A stretch of 64,000 nt of DNA from Tubiluchus corallicola (GCA_030141605.1 JAQGDQ010000295.1:124001-188000), one strand, 5' to 3'. Positions 58,901 through 64,000 are shown, counted from the first letter of the stretch. Made by a program: numbers and translations. Notes: generated from the letters alone by a model not told the origin.

Positions 58901-61900
58901 GAAGTTAAGCAACACTTTCAGCGGTCAGTGAATGCCTCGTTCAAGATTCACTCTGAGCTGTTGCAATGACCGTACTCACTCTGACTATTGCCTCATTGAG
59001 GGAGGGCATGCGTAAACATTTGGCTGAAAACTCGATGAAAAAAACACAATTTTTTTCCAGAATTTTTGAGTAAAAACTTGATGAAAGCAAAATAAATTCT
59101 AAGCATAAACATGTTTATTTATGTAGACTGGTGTTGACATTGCAATTTACATGAATTGCTCTAAGTGGACGCCATTCAACATCTCTTACTCAACAGGTTA
59201 GTCAATCTTTTTCTGTTTACTTGTGTTTTCAAACATTTTTATACATGTTAATTGATTAATTGATTTATTCTTTTCAACATAGTATAGAATATAGTACAGG
59301 AGAGAAGGGAGAAGCCACCCAGGCAGAGCACTTATAGGTGGCTCTCTGTTAGCAAGTTACAAACAAATTTACAATGTTAGCAAATTACGATCAAATTTAC
59401 AATGTTGCAGCAAGTTTTCATTCTCTAACAATTATGTAAAATCTTTAACATTAAAGGCATTAACTGTGTCATAAGTTAAATAATTCCAAATATCTACGAT
59501 TCTGTTATAAAAAGAAAATTTGCAAATATTCAGTCTGCAGTAGTTTTTATATAATTTAAAGTTATGTCTCCTAAGCCCAAAATGGGGTGCGTTTGCAAAA
59601 AAGACATAAAACAGTAATCCTATATGATTATTACAAATTTTGTAAACTTTTTTAGGTCAAAAATTTACTTTCTTATTTCTAGTGTCTGTAACTTAAGAAT
59701 TTGTAATCTATAAAAGTAAGTAATATCTTCTACACAAACGTCTAGTGAAGTATCTTTGAACATTTTCAACACAGCCAATCAAAATTACATGACAATGATT
59801 CCAGAATGGTGTGCAGTAATTGTTCTATATTATAACAAGGGAAAAAATCAGACGTGATGTGTCCGTATAAATAACAATTGTAACCTCACAACTTTTGCTG
59901 GAGTTTAGTAAAAGAATTAAGCAAGGAAATTGAAAACGGAGAAAATACATTTCAATTTTTTTGCATCACGTAATGGCATCAGCTAACCAGGTTTTAACTT
60001 ACCTCTTTTCAAAAGCTTTTTGTAGGAAAGAAATATTTTCCACAATCAAATGTATAGTGGGAATGTGCAAAGCTCTGTCAATACTGAATAAACATTCAAG
60101 CTTGCTGATACTTGGTACGAACGGACTATTCATGTCTACTGCAGCATTTGAATGGGATTTTATACAGATTTAGATAAATTAACTTTACTGGTCTTACCAT
60201 TCTAATGAATGTGCAATTGCTGGTTTTACGATAGATTAAATTGATGAAATGTTACTAACCCAGTTGACTGAATGTTTTGTGAATATGTATTTGTAATGTG
60301 TGTTTTTAAAAACTTGTTTGTTGTTATTTCCTGTTATTTGTTTGTTACTAACTTTAATTGCATGTTGTAAGATATGTGAATAAAATAATGTGTATAAATG
60401 ATTGATCATGTTAAAATTTTTGTGTACTTGATTTATATATTGGATAGGAAGGCATAAGTGAATTCATGTTAACAATACTTTTCTTTCTAGATAGCGTTCC
60501 AGAGAAGTTTATATATGAAGGAAAAGGAATATGCAGAGATTCCTTGTTTACGGGGAGGCTTTCCAAGTATGACTACCCGTTGGGGAAAGAGAACTTTACG
60601 ATCTATATCTACTTCTACAACATTGAGACGCCGCTTGAGATGAGGGTAAGAACAGTTTCTAAGATTCTCTTTGTATCATATCTTTCAATAAATACAGAAA
60701 TATCACCAAGTTGTTACACAGTCTTTTGCAAATCTAATATTCGGGTGAGTTGCTAAACACGATGGAACGTGAGACAGCTAACAAGGAATGAGTGGTTTAG
60801 TGGTCTACAACAGTGAGCTTGTAACTCAATGGCTTATGGTTCAAATCCAGGCTCACTTATAATTTTTTGCATTTTTCCTTTTGGTGCTGATTGAAAAATT
60901 GTTAACAGTACGATTAAGTTTCATTAGTATCTTCTTAAAAGTGAAAAAAATTAGACTTTATTTGTTCATATGTAAATTCTTGTGCCATGATGTCAGTTAA
61001 ATAAAGTTTTAAATGGAGGACCTCACAGAGACCTTAAAAATTAGCTGTAGATTTTCTAGATGTTAGTAACAGCACAGCTGAAACACCTATAGTCATGAAG
61101 GTCTTCACTGTTGTGCAGGTTGCTTTTATTTGCAAATAATTTATTTGCAATAACATTTGCTTTTATTCTGCCGTGATTTTCGGTGACTTAACCACGATCA
61201 TCAAATATTTTCTTTTTTTGGAAAATCACAGACAAGTCTTCATGGTCGGACCAGATTATGACCATTTGGGAGTACTTAAGCTAATGAATTTATAGGCTCT
61301 CCTCAGACTAGTCTCTGACTTGCCCACTCCCCTCTTAAATCTTTTTTCTCCTGATATATTTTAGCAACATTTACATAGCTTGAAGTAAACTTATTGCAAA
61401 TTCTTTAAATAAACTAGAATAGCTATGTTTTGCTAGTCAATAAAAAGAAATACCACCATTTTACTATTTATTGCAAACCAAATTAGCACATTTTTCAACA
61501 CAATTGCAGTTGATTTTTGTTTACCAAATGTTACCAAAGCTAAGATCACCTAAGTTTGCGGTGCCCTAGACTGCAGTCTATACTAGCCTACAGGATAATC
61601 TGTCCCTGTTCATGGTGAACGTATGGTATGGCAAGGGCATTAGACTACTTTAGTCATTTAAGACGTAAACTAGTACTGTACATATGTGATGTACCTAGTA
61701 CAAATTTTGTTGATGTATGCAAACTGTTAAATTATTTTGTGTGCAAAATGATTATATTATTCTTTTATAAGGTAAAACATAACTATTTGTTCTGTACATT
61801 TTTGATATTTGTTACAAAGGAAGTAATGAATAAAACTTAGGAAACTTAGAAAGCAAAACACGGTTTCTTATTTTGAAAGATAAAAAACTGTTTTAGATGA

Positions 61901-64000
61901 CAAAATGCTTTTAACTGTTTTCTTTGCTTTGTGGAGAAAAACTTAGTTTTCATCATTATTAGGTATTTGATATGCAAGGTATCAATAAAATTTAGAAGTA
62001 CAGTCGACCCTCGTTAAACCGGACCCCGTTAGCCCGGATATCGGATAAGACGGACGTCATCCGTGGCAAAGGAAACTGACCGATTTCCGTCCGAGCCGGA
62101 GCGCTAAACACAACACGGCCTACCAACTGTACAATAATTTCTTTATCCTCACATGTTAACTATTTTAAAGTAAGATACAGTATAGTATATAGTGCACAGT
62201 ATATAGTGCAATGTATATAGGCCTTATTAAGGTGATTATTCTTGTATGATATAGACCATATATAGGCATATCGGATAAATCGGACAATCGGCTAAACCGG
62301 ACCAACCCCCCCTCCCCCCATTAGTCCGGTTTAACGAGGGTTGACTGTATTTTGTTTCTGAAACAAGTTGGCTCGTCAGTTTTCTTGCAAGTTACTGCAA
62401 ACTAAGTGAGAACTGCTGAGTGTTCTTGTGCAAAAACTTGCGAAGGGACTTGCAACGCCGTTCACACTTGCGAGTTAACTCTCGGACAGAACTTGTGCAA
62501 GAACATGTGAGAAAGCTCTCTAGTCTGAATGTGTCATTATATCTACCCAGCCCGCTTGCACTGTGTCCATTTTCTGTATTTCAGATTTCAATTGTACAGC
62601 TCGAATTGATTAACATCGGTCTGTTCTTTGCCGTGTTTTTTGGGTGAGTACACGAGTGGTTGTAATCTGTCAATTTTAATTGCAGATTTCCTGTCAAGAG
62701 TACAGTCTGAACATTAACGTACTGGAATTCTTCATAGTTTTTTTCTGGTAAGTCAAGATAACAATCAAAAAGAAAAAAATGTGCTATTAATCCCAAAAGC
62801 CCTTGACCTCTGTCTGATGTTGATCAAAACAGTTCCAAATGAATAAACTAAAACATCTTTAAAGCCTTTACTAGATTTTGCATCATTAAATATGCATAGA
62901 TAGAATTAAAATAAAGGTAATTGATGTACAAAAAGCCCTTTTTCAAGTTTTTCATTAAAACAGATATTTTGGAGTCTATTGTGGGCTACCAATATATATA
63001 TGACTTTGAAAAGAAGTTGCATATCGTTAAGTATGTACACTGAAGAAGGATCCGGAATATGGTTTCGAAAATATCTGCTTTCTTTTTGCTAAAATTGTTT
63101 GAATAAAAAACTGCTTGAATGTCCATGTATCTGTCAATTATATCTATTCTAATTCTACAACAGCTTTACAAATTGACTTTCAAGTCTTTTTAAACTAGCA
63201 GCTGCAGCTACATTACATTTTACTGAATAAAATAATGTTAAAAATTGTGAATCATGTAGAGATTTAAGCTGTGACTTATTTAGGACGCATATATTCTGTA
63301 GCCATAATTATGTTTAATTTTATTCTGATAATGCAAAATGTGTTAATGTCGTAAACATCTCCAGAGAGATTGGACACTAATCAGCTAAACCCCTAACTGT
63401 AATTGTTGTATACAGCTAGAAAATAGCAAACTGCTTACAAACAACTGAGATCCAAACTGTTTACAAACATACGAGTTAAACTAGTAACAATACTATAAAT
63501 TAGTAAATCAAAGTTTTCACAAAGTGAGCCACGTGTGTAAGATTTTTAAGTTATCTGAAATGTAGGTTTTTGTGGGTGCTAAGACCTTTTAACTACAGAG
63601 AACATGGCTTAAGCTCTCCTGTATTTCATGCATTGCTTGCACCTCATTAGGGTAGTAGTAACTCCCTCTGTTTTCACGTGCATTTTTTTCTAAACTGAAA
63701 CCCAAGCAGTGCAAATCTGTGGCTTTCTTCCAGTTTTGTTTCCCACTCTCTAAATCGTGTTTGAGGGGGAGGTGTTGATTGTTGTTAACTGTTGTTGATT
63801 GCATTAACTGATCAAAATTAGAATTTTGACTATGTTTAACCAACTATGTGCACAATTTGCTTTAAGTATCATGATTTAATATTTAATAATTATTGCTGTT
63901 TTTAATTTTATTATTTTTGCTTACAGCTGCTTTTTGTCATTGTTGTTGATCTCGGCTATCGTGTGGAAAGTAAAAGACAAATATGAACACTACCGACGTC
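34749..64000 (+). CDS. ATRN: Attractin orthologue, 24 coding exons, 3' end outside window
   Basis: Exons: 34749-34993, 37331-37531, 38775-38930, 40164-40345, 40636-40801, 41699-41795, 42076-42331, 43342-43546, 44877-45031, 46237-46389, 47515-47667, 48078-48211, 48595-48739, 49774-49956, 50465-50659, 52194-52268, 53682-53747, 55372-55465, 56668-56720, 58624-58718, 59127-59196, 60491-60645, 62585-62643, 63927-64000. All junctions are GT/AG and phases agree; 1122 residues are visible. Order: signal peptide, EGF, CUB (about 77-200), two EGF, Kelch blades (about 262-615), PSI-type repeats, two laminin-type EGF, membrane-proximal domain, TM helix, start of tail. Attractins are large membrane receptors that act with MGRN1 in receptor turnover and melanocortin signalling in vertebrates. 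The TM placement and the single CUB/Kelch set favour ATRN/ATRNL1 over MEGF8. The vertebrate C-type lectin domain is missing. ATRN versus ATRNL1 cannot be separated; this is likely the pre-duplication form. Confidence 0.95.
35530..35576. repeat. GT dinucleotide microsatellite
   Basis: GTGTGTGTGTGTGTGTGTGT then imperfect GCGTGCGTGGGTGCGTGC. Confidence 0.9.
36510..37310 (+). repeat. 800-bp pyrimidine-rich tract
   Basis: Runs of T and C (TTTTCTTTTCCTCTTTTTC and similar) dominate the sense strand up to the exon 2 acceptor. Long T-rich frames here (36584-36820, 36946-37164, 37086-37307) are a result of this bias and code for nothing recognisable. Confidence 0.75.
37331..37531 (+). CDS. ATRN: Attractin exon 2: CUB domain, first part
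   Basis: 201 nt. It contains GYVSDGYGNYVVSSKCFWLL and ECSWDHLYIYDGDSVYSPLV, closely matching the vertebrate CUB (ECSWDHLYVYDGDSIYAPLV). Confidence 0.97.
37964..38526. mobile_element. hAT-like element with 8-bp target duplication
   Basis: The left end CAGGGGCATAGCCA and the inverted right end TAGCTATGCCACTG match closely. Flanks are CTATGATC (37956-37963) and CTATAATC (38527-38534). The 563-bp body has no transposase. It lies in attractin intron 2. Confidence 0.8.
38775..38930 (+). CDS. ATRN: Attractin exon 3: CUB domain, second part
   Basis: 156 nt. AFVYFYSDAGYVLTGFNISY corresponds to vertebrate ALLHFFSDAAYNLTGFNITY. The other half is a more variable loop. Confidence 0.97.
39015..39605 (+). 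repeat. Interspersed repeat family R1, copy 2
   Basis: Full-length partner of 17081-17672, same orientation; see shared words there. It begins 85 bp after exon 3. Confidence 0.8.
40164..40345 (+). CDS. ATRN: Attractin exon 4: two EGF modules
   Basis: 182 nt. The first EGF runs CPQQCLGRGDCIDGTCHCKE to C, and the second CSGHGYCNEDSSICECYPGY. It corresponds to vertebrate CPNNCSGRGEC…CSENWKGEAC. Gly split at the donor, phase 1. Confidence 0.95.
40636..40801 (+). CDS. ATRN: Attractin exon 5: start of Kelch propeller
   Basis: 166 nt. It contains PSPRSSHQAVVQDKYMWIAG and GES…SSDYQFLS, matching PRASHKAVVNGNIMWVVGGY…SDYNMVLAY. Confidence 0.96.
40952..41027 (-). mobile_element. tRNA-like SINE head, attractin intron 5
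   Basis: The minus strand reads GTTGACCAGGTAGTTCAAC…, then a B box GGGTTCAAATC. The anticodon-like loop CTGAAAG would give GAA (Phe), but stems are imperfect. It looks like a tRNA-derived SINE, not a working tRNA. Confidence 0.5.
41699..41795 (+). CDS. ATRN: Attractin exon 6: Kelch
   Basis: 97 nt. YNLEDHSWTEVIAQGK and LWGHSLIYYK; vertebrate has YDLASREW…RYGHSLALYKDK. Phase 0 exit. Confidence 0.95.
42076..42331 (+). CDS. ATRN: Attractin exon 7: Kelch
   Basis: 256 nt. LWLFGGRLGARTVNDLWRFD, VFGHSATVVDDKMIVIFGNN and PVYGYVSTVQEFDL match the blades ending PLYGYISNVQEYDL in vertebrates. Confidence 0.97.
42454..42818. mobile_element. MITE family A, copy 1
   Basis: The left end (TTAGGG…GCACATATAACGATATCAAG) and the inverted right end (CTTGATATCATTATATG…CCCTAA) form about 30-bp inverted repeats. 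Related full copies are at 52316-52718 and 56879-57234, sharing CCGA or GCGGCC…TTTCGAGGAC, CTACCCCTTAT and GATGTAGCTTTNTGTACAT. No coding frame. Confidence 0.8.
42905..43106 (-). mobile_element. MITE family B, copy 2 (inverted)
   Basis: Reverse-oriented relative of 33650-33837: its right end CACGTAAATGCCACTT is the complement of the left end of copy 1. It also shares the TGGTTTATATTGTTTTCAAT / GAAAACAATATAAATTGATT segment in reverse. Confidence 0.75.
43342..43546 (+). CDS. ATRN: Attractin exon 8: Kelch
   Basis: 205 nt. KGTFGHSAIYDEVTGFIYVY, GGV, and LLRYDPRERSW; vertebrate has YGHSSVYDHRTRALYVHGGY and LYRYDVDTQMW. Trp split by the intron. Confidence 0.97.
44609..44669 (-). mobile_element. 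tRNA-like SINE head, attractin intron 8
   Basis: On the minus strand, AACTAGT and ACTAGTT pair as a perfect 7-bp acceptor stem. TAGCTCAGTCG and GGGTTCAAATCCC give the A- and B-box regions. The anticodon arm is shortened, so this is not a functional tRNA but a decayed tRNA or SINE head. Confidence 0.6.
44877..45031 (+). CDS. ATRN: Attractin exon 9: Kelch
   Basis: 155 nt. PRFLHSAAIIDGMILFYGGN, THNDSSISRGAKCFSSNFLA and YDT; the vertebrate block GGNTHNDTSMSHGAKCFSS is almost identical. Strongest single exon match to attractin. Confidence 0.99.
45032..46050. other. Attractin intron 9, 5' part: nothing recognised
   Basis: A+T-rich. A 104-codon frame at 45439-45753 has no recognised similarity and A+T-rich codons; probably chance. 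Confidence 0.5.
46055..46195. repeat. Interspersed repeat family R2, copy 2 (short)
   Basis: It shares AGCGCATATTTCAACACAAT, TTACCAAATGTTACCAA and CTAGCCTGCAGCCTATACTA with 61500-61600 and, more weakly, 26640-26760. It ends about 40 bp before the exon 10 acceptor. Confidence 0.75.
46237..46389 (+). CDS. ATRN: Attractin exon 10: last Kelch blade
   Basis: 153 nt. CEKWHYLQEP, ARYGHSAIAYAGKMYMFGGF and SG; vertebrate has CDRWSVLP…RFGHSAVLHNSTMYVFGGF. Confidence 0.97.
47355..47420 (-). mobile_element. tRNA-derived SINE-like fragment, attractin intron 10
   Basis: The minus strand reads CCTAGTGTTAGTGGCAACC then AGGTTCGATACTCATCC. The second part resembles a B box (GGTTCGATACT); the anticodon part is missing. 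Confidence 0.4.
47515..47667 (+). CDS. ATRN: Attractin exon 11: post-Kelch cysteine-rich repeat
   Basis: 153 nt, phase 1 to 1. ECERATSGVKCVWNSANDSC matches CLAAGPGIRCVWNTGSSQC of vertebrate attractin, a PSI-like repeat. Confidence 0.95.
48078..48211 (+). CDS. ATRN: Attractin exon 12: PSI repeat
   Basis: 134 nt. CMNCLESSYDCVWCDNSCTD matches CYSCTANTNDCHWCNDHC. Phase 0 exit. Confidence 0.95.
48595..48739 (+). CDS. ATRN: Attractin exon 13: PSI repeat before the missing lectin domain
   Basis: 145 nt. CRYEHTCAGCYENYPDNNCK and W match CNKKTSCRSCALDQNCQW. In vertebrates the C-type lectin domain follows at once; here the donor is phase 1 and the next exon resumes after it. Confidence 0.95.
48885..49150 (+). 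mobile_element. SINE-like copy 1 with 5S-rRNA-like head
   Basis: 48914-48945 (AAGGTTGAGCAGCACTGAAG then CTGGTCA) and 48953-48975 (TGGATGAGTGACTGCTGGGA) follow the order of the two 5S rRNA internal promoter parts (AAGTTAAGCAACGTC…GGTTAG and TGGATGGGTGACCGCCTGGG). The body GATTGCCTTATTATGAG resembles copy 2 at 58863-59015. 5S-derived SINEs (SINE3 class) are known from fish and others. Confidence 0.55.
49774..49956 (+). CDS. ATRN: Attractin exon 14: cysteine-rich PSI repeat
   Basis: 183 nt, phase 1 to 1. CKTPCSEFTSCEFCLSDFGE and FAYGQCLEWQTN match CRTPCALRTACGDC… and FPFGQCMEWYTM. Confidence 0.97.
50110..50400 (+). repeat. Interspersed repeat family R1, copy 3 (first half only)
   Basis: Same orientation as copies 1 and 2. 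It matches their first 290 bp and stops about 60 bp before the exon 15 acceptor. Confidence 0.75.
50465..50659 (+). CDS. ATRN: Attractin exon 15: PSI repeat
   Basis: 195 nt, phase 1 to 1. CSGLKTCDACLNHHGCGWCD and GTCMNGTFDGPFQ match the vertebrate CLEQPGCGWCTDPS…GKCIEGSYKGP region. Confidence 0.97.
50724..50910. repeat. Degenerate GGACA/TGGAC pentanucleotide minisatellite
   Basis: About 25 variants of CTGGA and GGACAGGA over 187 bp, purine-rich on this strand, just after exon 15. Confidence 0.8.
51130..51188 (+). mobile_element. tRNA 3'-half-like SINE fragment
   Basis: GCAGAAGGTCTTGGGTTCGA then GTCCCAG looks like variable loop, T stem and T loop. B box GGTTCGAGTCC. The 5' half is too decayed to fold. 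Confidence 0.5.
51961..52074. repeat. Interspersed repeat family R3, copy 2
   Basis: Partner of 5384-5498: GTGAAGTGATCGCAACTTTA, TTTTACTAATTACACGACGT and a common A+T-rich end. It lies about 120 bp before exon 16. Confidence 0.6.
52194..52268 (+). CDS. ATRN: Attractin exon 16: laminin-type EGF 1, first part
   Basis: 75 nt, phase 1 to 1. ACNCNGHGYCPENETYCVNC matches ACQCNGHSKC…CEKC. Confidence 0.95.
52316..52718. mobile_element. MITE family A, copy 2
   Basis: The ends AGTTGCTATCCACATGTAAT and …TTATATGTGGATAGCAACT are inverted repeats (14 bp perfect at the tips). The body shares TTCCGAGGACCTA, CTACCCCTTATGTTGATATC and AAACTTGATATCGTTATATG with copies 1 and 3. Confidence 0.8.
52785..53280 (+). 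mobile_element. LINE 3' remnant, copy b (reverse-transcriptase end and 3' tail)
   Basis: At about 52835-52940 a frame reads GLRLWNILINDIKLSRSIMI then FTRRFKQYVL, the C-terminal pattern of a CR1/L2-type reverse transcriptase. It ends with TGTAATGTGCAGATCTAATA and a TATTA tail, shared with 9885-9912. No full-length coding part. Confidence 0.6.
53373..53550. repeat. 88-bp tandem duplication
   Basis: Two copies starting GTGTTATAG at 53373 and 53461. They share TTGTAATTATGGTTTGTACA, GAAAGC and AGTTTTGCATTTCTT. It lies in intron 16. Confidence 0.8.
53682..53747 (+). CDS. ATRN: Attractin exon 17: laminin-type EGF 1, second part
   Basis: 66 nt, phase 1 to 1. GDNCETCVAGWYGNPEGHG matches GKHCETCISGFYGDPTNGG. 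Confidence 0.96.
53819..53844. repeat. AT dinucleotide run
   Basis: ATATATATATATATATATAT in attractin intron 17. Confidence 0.9.
54715..55090 (-). mobile_element. Possible decayed retroelement segment
   Basis: A more GC-rich island in intron 17 (GCCCCCTCCTCCCAGCAGAC, CAAGGGGGTAAATTATTCCA). Its look is like reversed LINE 3' sequence, but I cannot read a reverse-transcriptase peptide. Confidence 0.2.
55372..55465 (+). CDS. ATRN: Attractin exon 18: laminin-type EGF 2, first part
   Basis: 94 nt. ECLCYHGLDECDRKTGKCTC and TTKGVYGHTC match PCKCNGHASLCNTNTGKCFC and TTKGVKGDEC. The donor GATGG|GTATG leaves GG in phase 2. Confidence 0.97.
55640..55860. other. GC-richer island in attractin intron 18
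   Basis: A 220-bp block with several CG dinucleotides stands out from the A+T-rich intron. The minus strand is open for 81 codons (55602-55844, containing CLWREWARKMYKVQN). I recognise neither a protein nor element ends. Confidence 0.25.
56668..56720 (+). CDS. ATRN: Attractin exon 19: laminin-type EGF 2, second part
   Basis: 53 nt. CDEGNNFYGDAIDHTCF matches CEVENRYQGNPLRGTCY. Confidence 0.93.
56879..57234. mobile_element. MITE family A, copy 3
   Basis: The left end GGACCATCCACATATGACAA and the right end (inward) GATATCGTTATATGAAGATG…TCCC form inverted repeats. The body is collinear with copies 1 and 2. Confidence 0.8.
57293..58362. mobile_element. hAT-like element with exact 8-bp target duplication
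   Basis: The ends CACGGGCGTAT and ATACGCCCCTG are inverted. The flanks AATGTTTG (57285-57292) and AATGTTTG (58363-58370) are identical, giving a clean hAT-type duplication. The 1070-bp body contains a nested inverted-repeat element and no transposase frame. Confidence 0.85.
57446..58087. mobile_element. Nested inverted-repeat element inside the hAT-like element
   Basis: CCGTATATACATGTGTACAA followed by GTCG at the left and CGACTTGTACATAAGTATAT followed by ACGG at the right are inverted copies. AAGTCGACC-type words recur inside (57530-57545). It probably jumped into the older hAT copy. Confidence 0.6.
58624..58718 (+). CDS. ATRN: Attractin exon 20: membrane-proximal domain
   Basis: 95 nt, phase 1 in, 0 out. 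It reads NISVGYVYTLTYSGESDKF, corresponding to the YTLLIDYQFTFSLSQEDD region. The acceptor used is TTTTTCAG at 58616-58623; the upstream AG at 58541 would run into a stop. Confidence 0.85.
58863..59015 (+). mobile_element. SINE-like copy 2 with 5S-rRNA-like head
   Basis: CGTGACTGAAGTTAAGCAAC (58894-58913) is very close to the invertebrate 5S rRNA segment GATCACCGAAGTTAAGCAAC; GCGGTCAGT follows. The later part CTGACTATTGCCTCATTGAG resembles CTGGCAGATTGCCTTATTATG of copy 1. Confidence 0.6.
59127..59196 (+). CDS. ATRN: Attractin exon 21: membrane-proximal domain
   Basis: 70 nt. TGVDIAIYMNCSKWTPFNIS matches LDMFINASKNFNLNITW. Confidence 0.92.
59285..59700 (-). mobile_element. Possible LINE 3' segment, minus orientation
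   Basis: It starts TTGATTTATTCTTTTCAACA followed by GGAGAGAAGGGAGAAGCCAC, which looks like a reversed retroelement tail, then a long A+T-rich part. No peptide supports it, so this is tentative. Confidence 0.25.
60491..60645 (+). CDS. ATRN: Attractin exon 22: membrane-proximal domain
   Basis: 155 nt. SKYDYPLGKENFTIYIYFYN and IETPLEMR match KFDFRNHPNITFFVYVSN and FTWPIKIQ. Phase 0 exit. Confidence 0.95.
60786..60859 (+). tRNA. tRNA-Thr(UGU)-like sequence, probably SINE head or pseudogene
   Basis: GAATGAG pairs with CTCACTT as the acceptor stem (one mismatch, one G·T). GTT/AAC gives a short D stem with TAGTGGT. The anticodon loop CTTGTAA gives UGU. The T arm is TGG-TTCAAAT-CCA. No T-run terminator follows at once (ATAATTTTTTG), and stems have several mismatches. 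It lies in attractin intron 22 and may be a SINE head. Confidence 0.4.
61352..61610. repeat. Interspersed repeat family R2, copy 3
   Basis: Collinear with 26508-26770 (ATATTTTAGCAACATTTACA, TTCTTTAAATAAACTAGAA) and with 46055-46195. It ends CTGCAGTCTATACTAGCCTA. Confidence 0.8.
62001..62347. mobile_element. pogo/Tigger-like MITE with TA target duplication
   Basis: The left end CAGTCGACCCTCGTTAAACC and the inverted right end GGTTTAACGAGGGTTGACTG differ at one base. TA flanks both ends (61999-62000, 62348-62349). The CCTCGTTAAACCGG pattern is typical of pogo/Tigger elements. The 347-bp body has no transposase and contains GTATATAGTGC repeats. Confidence 0.85.
62585..62643 (+). CDS. ATRN: Attractin exon 23: juxtamembrane and first half of TM helix
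   Basis: 59 nt. ISIVQLELINIGLFFAVFFG matches FSQHSNFMDLVQFFVTFFS; the last Gly is split by the intron. Confidence 0.95.
62644..63926. other. Attractin intron 23: one retroelement-like motif, otherwise nothing
   Basis: At 63039-63080, CACTGAAGAAGGATCCGG followed by GGTTTCGAAAATATCTG resembles the CTGAAGAAGG…CGAAA stem near the ends of Penelope-like or LINE elements. The rest shows no recognised feature. Confidence 0.4.
63927..64000 (+). CDS. ATRN: Attractin exon 24: second half of TM helix and start of tail (cut by window)
   Basis: It reads CFLSLLLISAIVWKVKDKYE then HYRR, matching CFLSLLLVAAVVWKIKQ. The exon runs out of the window, so the cytoplasmic tail is not seen. Confidence 0.97.

Noticed and set aside
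1-64000. MEGF8 as the identity of gene 2
   Set aside because: MEGF8 also lacks the lectin domain, but it has two CUB/Kelch sets and is far longer; here the membrane helix follows the second laminin-type EGF exactly as in attractin.
1-64000. CRISPR arrays, operons, riboswitches or viral genes
   Set aside because: No regularly spaced repeats, prokaryotic signals or viral proteins; the spliced animal genes exclude a prokaryotic source.

Overview
The window is intron-rich, A+T-rich animal nuclear DNA. It carries two conserved animal genes in the same orientation. I rebuilt both by reading exons across GT/AG splice sites whose reading phases agree throughout. Both proteins keep clear similarity to vertebrate families, but the introns are full of diverged non-autonomous transposons, so the source is an invertebrate metazoan. 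I cannot fix the phylum; a tunicate or another invertebrate with a mid-sized genome is possible.

Gene 1 (coding span 128-32009, + strand, 14 coding exons, 1151 codons) is the Lateral signaling target protein 2 homolog (LST2/ZFYVE28). It is an endosomal FYVE protein known in worm and human to restrain EGF-receptor signalling. Its first coding exon is only 36 nt (128-163) and lies 14.4 kb before exon 2. A single 2-kb exon encodes a long Ser/Thr/Asp-rich, probably disordered middle part. The last two exons encode a complete C-terminal FYVE zinc finger. The 3' UTR runs to about 33.1 kb.

Gene 2 (from 34749 past the end of the window, + strand, 24 coding exons seen) is an attractin (ATRN/ATRNL1) orthologue. 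In order it has a signal peptide, an EGF domain, a CUB domain, EGF repeats, six Kelch blades, cysteine-rich PSI-type repeats, two laminin-type EGF modules, a membrane-proximal domain and one membrane helix. The window ends just inside the cytoplasmic tail. The C-type lectin domain of vertebrate attractin is absent; its place is taken by an intron with phase-1 boundaries.

Most of the remaining DNA is mobile-element debris. Three hAT-like elements carry 8-bp target duplications (7894-8571, 37964-38526, 57293-58362). There is a pogo/Tigger-like MITE with TA duplication (62001-62347), a piggyBac-like MITE with TTAA ends (23401-23888), and a TTCGAA-rich MITE (19429-19818). Two further families of terminal-inverted-repeat elements are present, one with three copies inside the attractin gene. 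Other elements are two SINE-like copies with a 5S-rRNA-like head, several tRNA-like SINE fragments, LINE 3' remnants, three diverged interspersed repeat families, tandem repeats and a degenerate telomere-like block. I found no rRNA gene, no CRISPR array, no prokaryotic feature and no new multi-gene system. The points most worth a second look are the missing lectin domain, the 5S-like SINE, the microexon start of LST2, the three-copy MITE family, and an unexplained open frame at 27575-27816.
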